Source: Ignavibacteriota bacterium
Lineage (GTDB): Bacteria > Bacteroidota > Ignavibacteria > Tepidaquicellales > Tepidaquicellaceae
Direction of reading: 5' to 3'
Assembly: GCA_003135995.1 (NCBI GenBank)
Contig: PNBM01000190.1
Span: 5,256 to 18,486 of the forward strand
DNA length: 13,231 nt
Part shown: positions 9,091 through 13,231 of the stretch, piece after piece
Layout: every line of letters starts with the position of its first letter
How positions within the stretch are numbered: the first letter of the stretch is position 1
Made by a program: the position numbers and the translations under genes
Notes under the pieces: generated by a model
Seen by the model: the letters and a program-made list of their open reading frames with translations, nothing else
What the model was told of the DNA's origin: nothing
Databases searched by the model: none

Positions 9091-9091
9091 C

Positions 9092-9904
9092 ATGCTGCCT
9101 GACTATTTAAAAAAAGAGCTTCGATTAAAGAACCTTAATAATTTTCTTTTAATCGCGGGACCCTGCGTTGTTGAAAGTAAATCCGTGGTTTTTAAGACAT
9201 GTGAGAAAGTTAAGGAAATTACTGATAGGTTGAAGATTCCATTTATATTTAAATCATCTTATGTGAAAGCCAACAGGACATCGGGAAAATCTTTCAGGGG
9301 AATAGGCATTGAGGAAGCATTAAAAATATTATCGGATGCAAAGAAAGAATTCGATGTTCCGATTTTAACCGATGTGCATTCCGAAATAGAAGCAGGAGTT
9401 GCGGCTGAGGTTGCGGATGTATTGCAAATCCCCGCATTCCTTTGTAGACAAACTGAATTGCTTGAAGCAGCGGGAGAAACGGGCAGAGTGGTAAATATTA
9501 AAAAGGGACAATTCCTTGCGCCTTCCGATATGATTTATCAGGCAGAAAAAGTTGCCGGTACCGGCAATAAAAAAATTATGTTAACCGAAAGGGGAACCAC
9601 GTTCGGTTATAACAATCTCGTTGTTGATATGCGAGGACTCGTGATTATGAAAAAATTTGGTTATCCTGTTATTTTCGATGCAACACATTCCGTTCAGATG
9701 CCTTCGAAAGAGAAAGGTGTCAGCGGAGGAAATCCTGAATTCATCGCACCGCTCTCACGCGCCGCTGCAGCAATTGGCGTCGATGGATTTTTTATAGAAA
9801 CTCATCCGAATCCCGCCCGTGCACTAAGCGACGGAAGTAATATGCTGAAGCTCGATAAGCTGGGAGTGCTATTGACAGATTTGCTAAAGTTATATAAGAT
9901 ATAA
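9092..9904 (+). CDS. kdsA: 3-deoxy-8-phosphooctulonate synthase KdsA, metal-dependent type
   Basis: KdsA condenses phosphoenolpyruvate with arabinose 5-phosphate to give Kdo 8-phosphate, the first committed step towards the Kdo of lipopolysaccharide. The 270-residue protein has the usual length and motifs: LIAGPCVVES, FKSSYVKANRTSGKSFRG, LTDVHSE, IPAFLCRQTELL, VNIKKGQFLAP, LTERGTTFGYNNLVVDMR, FDATHSVQMP and FIETHPNP. The residue after AGP is cysteine (C25), where E. coli KdsA has asparagine. With H199, E236 and D247 it completes the metal site of the metal-dependent class known from Aquifex. ATG 9092 is preceded by a repeat array instead of a Shine-Dalgarno sequence. The next ATG upstream (9046) is out of frame. 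It may be co-transcribed with trmH. Confidence 0.96.
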   Translation: MLPDYLKKELRLKNLNNFLLIAGPCVVESKSVVFKTCEKVKEITDRLKIPFIFKSSYVKANRTSGKSFRGIGIEEALKILSDAKKEFDVPILTDVHSEIEAGVAAEVADVLQIPAFLCRQTELLEAAGETGRVVNIKKGQFLAPSDMIYQAEKVAGTGNKKIMLTERGTTFGYNNLVVDMRGLVIMKKFGYPVIFDATHSVQMPSKEKGVSGGNPEFIAPLSRAAAAIGVDGFFIETHPNPARALSDGSNMLKLDKLGVLLTDLLKLYKI

Positions 9905-9992
9905 CAAATACGATTTCGTACAAGGACTGAGTGTTGTAACAAGAGTAAAGAATTCTTCCTCCGCCCTGCATGTCATGATAGAGAATTTAATT

Positions 9993-10022
9993 TTCAAATT
10001 TAGCTTTATATTTAAATTTGAA
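9993..10022. repeat. 10-bp AT-rich inverted repeat downstream of kdsA
   Basis: TTCAAATTTA (9993-10002) and TAAATTTGAA (10013-10022) are perfectly complementary around a 10-nt loop. The stem lies about 90 nt after the kdsA stop and about 95 nt before the next gene. With only two G:C pairs and no T-run after it, it is a poor intrinsic terminator. The right arm also contains TAAATTTG, a TAnnTTTG match. The remaining part of this 212-nt spacer shows nothing else. Confidence 0.3.
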
Positions 10023-10116
10023 TCAATTAAATTTAATTATATTTCCTCTGTGTTTTTTTCTGTTTCTTTTGGAAATGTGTAATGAATTAAGTTTAAAACT
10101 TTAATTAATTATCACA

Positions 10117-11409
10117 ATGAAAAAAATAATTTTTATTTGCTTAATGATATTCAACTCCGCTATCAGTTCTTCACAATCAGGATGGTTTCAAACAAATTCA
10201 CCGGTTACGGGCCTTACACTTTTAAATATTCAATTTACTTCTTCCGGTACAGGGTATGCAGTCGGATTCAACAATGGCTATCAAAGTGGAGAAATTCAAA
10301 AGACGACAAACGCGGGATTAAACTGGCAAAGAATCATATTTGATACAGTTTCCCTTTCGGATATTTATTTTAATGATGATAATACGGGTTATCTGATTGG
10401 TGATAAAGAATCTATCGGAAAAGGTTACATATACAAAACCACGAACGGTGGAATAAGTTGGATATTACAATACTCAACAACTGCAAACGGTTTTTTCAAA
10501 GTAAAATTTTTTGATTATAACACCGGCTTTGTTGCCGGAAAATATAGCCAGGTTTTAAAAACAACCAATGGTGGAATAAATTGGATTTCAAAATCAGGTG
10601 CCAACTTAATGGAACCAACAGCGATATGGTATTTTGATGCTAACAATTGGATTATTACGGATAATACGGGAAAGTTTAATAAAACAACTAATGGAGGCGA
10701 TAACTGGATTACTTATGATTTTTATAATACGGGAATTTCTTTAAATTCGATTTGCTTTTTTAATAGCTCAACCGGAATAGAAACTTCAGTCAACGGTGAA
10801 ATTTACAAAACAACAAATTCCGGAGCTAACTGGTTCAGATTAGATAGTCTTCCCTGTTATTTATACGGAATAACTTTTACAAATGAAAATTCCGGATACG
10901 TTTGCGGCGGCGGTCCTGCGGGAAGTATTTATAAAACTACAAATGGGGGTTATAACTGGACACTTCAGCCTTTATCACCGAATGTGTGGTTTGCTGCAAT
11001 TTCTTTTATCAATAATTTAACTGGATACGTGACCGAAGAAGGCGGAAGCAGAATATTCAAGACTACTAACGGGGGAGCGGTATTTATAAAAAATATTTCA
11101 GGTGAACTACCATCTAATTATTATCTGTATCAGAACTATCCGAATCCGTTTAATCCGGTTACTAAAATAAAATTTGATGTTCCTGTGGATGACCCAAAGG
11201 GTACCCCCCGCATTCGCGGGAATGACAAAGTTGTATTAAAAGTTTATAATATCCTCGGCAAAGAAATAGCGACTCTTGTAAATGAAAAGCTTCAACCGGG
11301 AAGTTATGAAGTTACATTTAATGGGGATAATTTACCAAGCGGAATGTATTTTTACAAAATTTCTGCAGGAGAATGTATTGAAACAAGAAAAATGATTTTA
11401 ATTAAATAG
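10117..11409 (+). CDS. Secreted YCF48/BNR-like repeat protein with T9SS type A sorting domain
   Basis: The 430-residue product has a signal peptide at about 1-20 (MKKIIFICLMIFNSAISSSQ). A series of propeller repeats follows, each ending in a KTTNGGxNW motif, at about 62-70, 107-115, 148-156, 189-197, 231-239, 273-281 and a degenerate one at 315-321. This is the YCF48/sialidase-like (BNR) repeat pattern seen in large families of exported proteins of this group; it gives a beta-propeller scaffold but no specific activity. A T9SS sorting domain follows at about 337-430, from YLYQNYPNPFNP to KMILIK. An unusual in-frame insert, residues 358-371, splits the first two strands of that domain. ATG 10117 is chosen because the signal peptide begins there. 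A frameshifted paralogue follows 43 nt downstream on the same strand, suggesting tandem duplication. Confidence 0.88.
   Translation: MKKIIFICLMIFNSAISSSQSGWFQTNSPVTGLTLLNIQFTSSGTGYAVGFNNGYQSGEIQKTTNAGLNWQRIIFDTVSLSDIYFNDDNTGYLIGDKESIGKGYIYKTTNGGISWILQYSTTANGFFKVKFFDYNTGFVAGKYSQVLKTTNGGINWISKSGANLMEPTAIWYFDANNWIITDNTGKFNKTTNGGDNWITYDFYNTGISLNSICFFNSSTGIETSVNGEIYKTTNSGANWFRLDSLPCYLYGITFTNENSGYVCGGGPAGSIYKTTNGGYNWTLQPLSPNVWFAAISFINNLTGYVTEEGGSRIFKTTNGGAVFIKNISGELPSNYYLYQNYPNPFNPVTKIKFDVPVDDPKGTPRIRGNDKVVLKVYNILGKEIATLVNEKLQPGSYEVTFNGDNLPSGMYFYKISAGECIETRKMILIK
11188..11229 (+). repeat. Palindrome-containing insert inside a T9SS sorting domain
   Basis: These 42 nt encode DDPKGTPRIRGNDK (residues 358-371), text absent from the sorting domain of the gene at 2229-3863. 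They contain CCCGC-ATTC-GCGGG (11207-11220), GGGTACCC (11199-11206) and ACCC-AAA-GGGT (11192-11202). The segment is far richer in GC than its surroundings. The string CGCGGGAATGAC resembles intergenic 'ATTCCCGCGAATGCGGG' palindromes known from other bacteria. I read it as an intergenic-type repeat accommodated in frame; the exact ends are uncertain. Confidence 0.6.
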
Positions 11410-11452
11410 TAATTTTTCTTTTACATAAAAATATTAATTAAATATTTTCATT

Positions 11453-12109
11453 ATGAATAAATTTAAAAAAGTAATTCTAATTATTATTATCTTAATCAGC
11501 TCAAGATTAAACAGCCAATGGCAGTTAAATTACACCATGAATATGTCTGAATCACTGAACTCTTTATATACTGTGGATACTTTTTCCGTTTGGGGTATAG
11601 GAATTAAAAATGGTTATGGTTCAGATACTTCTATTTGTTATAAAATGGTACCGCCGGGAATATGGAAAAGGCTGCCGATACCACGTTTAGAAGATGATGA
11701 AGAAGCTACCTGTATTGCAGCAACGGATACAGCAAACGCCTGGTTTGGAAATTTAAATGGAAAGATATATCATACATCCGATGGCGGATATAACTGGACA
11801 ATAGTTTATGATTTTGGTTGGCATTGGTATGTAAGAGATATACAATTTTCAAGGACCAATAAATTAGCAGGATATGCGAACAGTCAGCCGATAAATGAAA
11901 CTAACGCTCCCTTCAAGATTATCAAAACAACAAATGGAGGTTTAAACTGGATTGATTATACGCCGGTTACTTCAACGTGGGGATGCGGAGCAGTTGCTTG
12001 TGTGACCGATCAGGATCATTACTGGACGAGTATATATGAGGATAACCATGTACCTAAAATTTTATTTACAACTAATAGTGGAACAAAACTGGCAAAGGTC
12101 ATTGATTAA
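11453..12109 (+). CDS. 5' part of the frameshifted gene: signal peptide and first propeller repeats
   Basis: This 218-residue frame opens at ATG 11453 with a hydrophobic signal peptide (KKVILIIIILISSRLNSQ, cut near residue 22). It contains HTSDGGYNW and KTTNGGLNW repeats, then runs into LFTTNSG. After that the frame is lost: the last residues (TKLAKVID) are out-of-frame text before a chance stop at 12107-12109. If translated alone, it would be secreted to the periplasm without a sorting signal. No Shine-Dalgarno sequence precedes the start. Confidence 0.6.
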   Translation: MNKFKKVILIIIILISSRLNSQWQLNYTMNMSESLNSLYTVDTFSVWGIGIKNGYGSDTSICYKMVPPGIWKRLPIPRLEDDEEATCIAATDTANAWFGNLNGKIYHTSDGGYNWTIVYDFGWHWYVRDIQFSRTNKLAGYANSQPINETNAPFKIIKTTNGGLNWIDYTPVTSTWGCGAVACVTDQDHYWTSIYEDNHVPKILFTTNSGTKLAKVID

Positions 12110-12839
12110 TCCGGCATCTGAATTATCTGCAATTGAGTTTTCTTCAAATAATTTATTAGGTTTTAAAAGCTGCTGGGTGGATACTACTCCGGTATCCTGG
12201 CCGGTATATTTGTATAAAACCACAGATGGTGGATTGTCCTGGCCATATTGTTATTTATTATCCAATGCATCTTTTGCTGAAATTGTTACTAACATACGCT
12301 GGATTGAAGGCACCACTAATTGGTATTACTCTACTGAGACTTTTAGCGGAAATCGAATATTCAAATCAACAGATAATGGAGAACACTGGAATCCAATGGT
12401 ATTGAATTTGATTCAAGACCAGGTAGTTTGTATGAGTCTTGTTAAGAAAAATAATAAAGTATGGGGATATGCTACAACAGCTAATCGTTTGATATTTCAA
12501 CTTGCTGGAGAGTCGGTAGGAATAAATAAAATTGAAAGTACCATTCCTTTGGAATATATGCTTTACCAAAATTATCCGAATCCGTTTAATCCGGCTACTA
12601 AAATAAAATTTGAAATTCCTTCTTCAGAAAATGGAAAATGGAAAATGAAAAATGGTTTGGTAACCCTTGTAGTCTACGACGCCCTAGGAAAAGAAGTTGC
12701 AACTTTAGTAAACGAAAAATTGCAGCCGGGGGAATATGAAACTTCGTTTGACGGAAGCAAATTATCTTCCGGAATATATTTTTATAAACTCTCAGCGGGA
12801 GATTATCAGGAGACAAAACGGATGGTGCTGATAAAGTAG
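12036..12839 (+). CDS. 3' part of the frameshifted gene: last repeats and T9SS sorting domain
   Basis: The open frame here is 267 residues, but text before about 12089 (MRITMYLKFYLQLIVEQ) is out-of-frame and has no start of its own. Genuine sequence begins at NWQRSLINPASEL. It holds the TTDGGLSW and STDNGEHW repeats, a linker, then the sorting domain from YMLYQNYPNPFNP to KRMVLIK. The domain carries an in-frame insert, ENGKWKMKNG, encoded by a 7-bp tandem array. Without a start codon and signal peptide, this part is unlikely to be made separately. Confidence 0.5.
   Translation: MRITMYLKFYLQLIVEQNWQRSLINPASELSAIEFSSNNLLGFKSCWVDTTPVSWPVYLYKTTDGGLSWPYCYLLSNASFAEIVTNIRWIEGTTNWYYSTETFSGNRIFKSTDNGEHWNPMVLNLIQDQVVCMSLVKKNNKVWGYATTANRLIFQLAGESVGINKIESTIPLEYMLYQNYPNPFNPATKIKFEIPSSENGKWKMKNGLVTLVVYDALGKEVATLVNEKLQPGEYETSFDGSKLSSGIYFYKLSAGDYQETKRMVLIK
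12627..12654 (+). repeat. GAAAATG 7-bp tandem array inside coding sequence
   Basis: Three perfect units GAAAATG (12627, 12634, 12641) and a fourth, AAAAATG (12648), encode ENGKWKMKN in the sorting domain. Three units make 21 bp, so they fit in frame; gain or loss of one or two units would shift the frame. The array lies at the same domain position as the palindromic insert of the neighbouring gene. Confidence 0.75.
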
Positions 12840-12974
12840 AATCATTGATTCATATGATCAGGAAGATTGGCTGATTAAAAAATTGCATGACTGGACTTGT
12901 GAATGAAGTAAAACATTATAATAATTAATTTAGATTTTTATTATTTGAATATTTCTATTGTTTATTAAGAGTTA

Positions 12975-13010
12975 AACCTCACCCCTGCCCCTCTCCTACA
13001 AGGAGAGGGG
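12975..13010 (+). repeat. GC-rich hairpin repeat, copy 1
   Basis: The 36-bp unit starts AACCTCACCCCTG, then forms CCCCTCTCCT-ACA-AGGAGAGGGG, a perfect 10-bp stem with a 3-nt loop. No T-run follows it, so it is not a typical intrinsic terminator. Its GC content contrasts sharply with the surroundings. Confidence 0.9.
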
Positions 13011-13126
13011 AGCCGTATGAATATGATTTCGAAAACTCGTATCTTGTTTTGGTATTTTTCTCTAATCTAAAGTTAGTCAATTCGAATTAATATAATTTAA
13101 ATATTATTATTATTAATTAGAATTTC

Positions 13127-13162
13127 AACCTCACCCCTGCCCCTCTCCTACAAGGAGAGGGG
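13127..13162 (+). repeat. GC-rich hairpin repeat, copy 2
   Basis: It is identical over all 36 bp to copy 1 and in the same orientation, starting 152 bp downstream. The flanking DNA is unrelated, so the repeated unit is sharply bounded. Confidence 0.9.
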
Positions 13163-13196
13163 GATTATCGCTAACGTTATTAGATTAAGTAGCAAA

Positions 13197-13231
13197 AACC
13201 TCACCCCTGCCCCTCTCCTGAAAGGAGAGGG
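13197..13231 (+). repeat. GC-rich hairpin repeat, copy 3, cut by window end
   Basis: It has the same unit and orientation, 70 bp after copy 2. The loop is GAA instead of ACA, while the stem is unchanged as far as it can be read. The last stem base or bases lie beyond the window. Confidence 0.88.

Larger units (their letters stand above)
11453..12839 (+). pseudogene. Frameshifted YCF48/BNR-like T9SS protein gene (apparent +1 base)
   Basis: Two overlapping frames form one gene, a paralogue of the upstream neighbour. Its span of 1387 nt is one base over a multiple of three; removing one base gives 461 residues with a signal peptide, five propeller motifs and a complete T9SS sorting domain. The break falls at the A-run 12085-12088. 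Read as AAA instead of AAAA, the text becomes TTNSGTNWQRS, restoring the third repeat motif across the junction. The repeats are TSDGGYNW, TTNGGLNW, TTNSGTNW (restored), TTDGGLSW and STDNGEHW. The cause may be a real mutation, a phase-variable homopolymer or an assembly error; a four-A run is short for slippage. As written, the product would lack the sorting domain and could not be exported by T9SS. Confidence 0.85.
12840..13231. other. Gene-free right end with hairpin repeats
   Basis: These 392 nt contain no convincing reading frame on either strand. Apart from three copies of a GC-rich hairpin repeat, the DNA is extremely AT-rich (for example around 13085-13125), without recognisable promoters, tRNA or attachment sites. 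The repeat cluster runs off the window, so more copies may follow. Confidence 0.7.

Noticed and set aside
10137..10343. 68-codon frame inside the first YCF48-like gene
   Set aside because: It is a frame shadow of the signal peptide and first repeat, with no independent support.
12085..12088. Programmed +1 frameshift joining the two halves
   Set aside because: There is no known shift motif, slow stop codon or stimulatory structure at the junction; mutation or assembly error is simpler.
12366..12816. Minus-strand open frames under the last sorting domain
   Set aside because: They are antisense to repeats and sorting-domain sequence that are clearly coding on the plus strand.
12975..13231. Possible CRISPR array (three direct repeats)
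   Set aside because: Spacing is irregular (152 and 70 bp between starts), the spacers are AT-rich genomic-like DNA, the repeats form full 10-bp hairpins, and no cas gene is present.

Overview
The window looks like a piece of a chromosome from the Bacteroidetes/Chlorobi (FCB) assemblage, most likely an Ignavibacteria-like organism. The base composition is clearly AT-rich. Three secreted proteins end in a type IX secretion system (T9SS) type A sorting domain of the 'NYPNPFNP...KMVLIK' form, which is typical of that group. Shine-Dalgarno sequences are weak or absent before most genes. A KdsA enzyme indicates a Gram-negative cell with lipopolysaccharide. Taxonomy is inferred from protein style only; there is no rRNA or tRNA gene here.

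Layout from left to right. (1) A minus-strand pair, yggS followed by divIVA (cut by the left edge), resembles the ylmE-divIVA cell-division neighbourhood. (2) A plus-strand isoprenylcysteine-methyltransferase-like membrane protein. (3) A minus-strand T9SS-exported protein of unknown function. (4) A plus-strand RodZ-like cell-shape protein, then a repeat-rich spacer, then ligA. (5) A minus-strand outer-membrane-barrel-like protein, tail to tail with ligA. (6) A plus-strand trmH (TTG start) followed by kdsA, separated by repeats. (7) Two tandem plus-strand paralogues, each a series of YCF48/BNR-like propeller repeats plus a T9SS sorting domain. The second is broken by a single-base frameshift. 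(8) A gene-free right end holding three copies of a hairpin repeat, the last one running off the window.

The core genes are ordinary housekeeping and envelope functions: cell division and shape (DivIVA, RodZ), DNA ligation (LigA), tRNA Gm18 methylation (TrmH), Kdo synthesis (KdsA), PLP homeostasis (YggS) and surface export through T9SS.

The unusual content is the small repeats. Several unrelated arrays have a 7-bp period (TTAGTAG/ATAGTAG, GAAAATG, ACAAATA), and one array has a 10-11-bp period (CACAGAG). There are also two hairpin families with perfectly paired stems around 3-nt loops. Repeat material occurs inside coding sequence as well. Both tandem T9SS proteins carry a short in-frame insert at the same point of the sorting domain: one is a GC-rich palindrome, the other a 7-bp array whose length preserves frame. 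This looks like repeat elements tolerated in a permissive surface loop, and it is the observation most worth following up. I see no defence system, CRISPR array, transposase or RNA gene.
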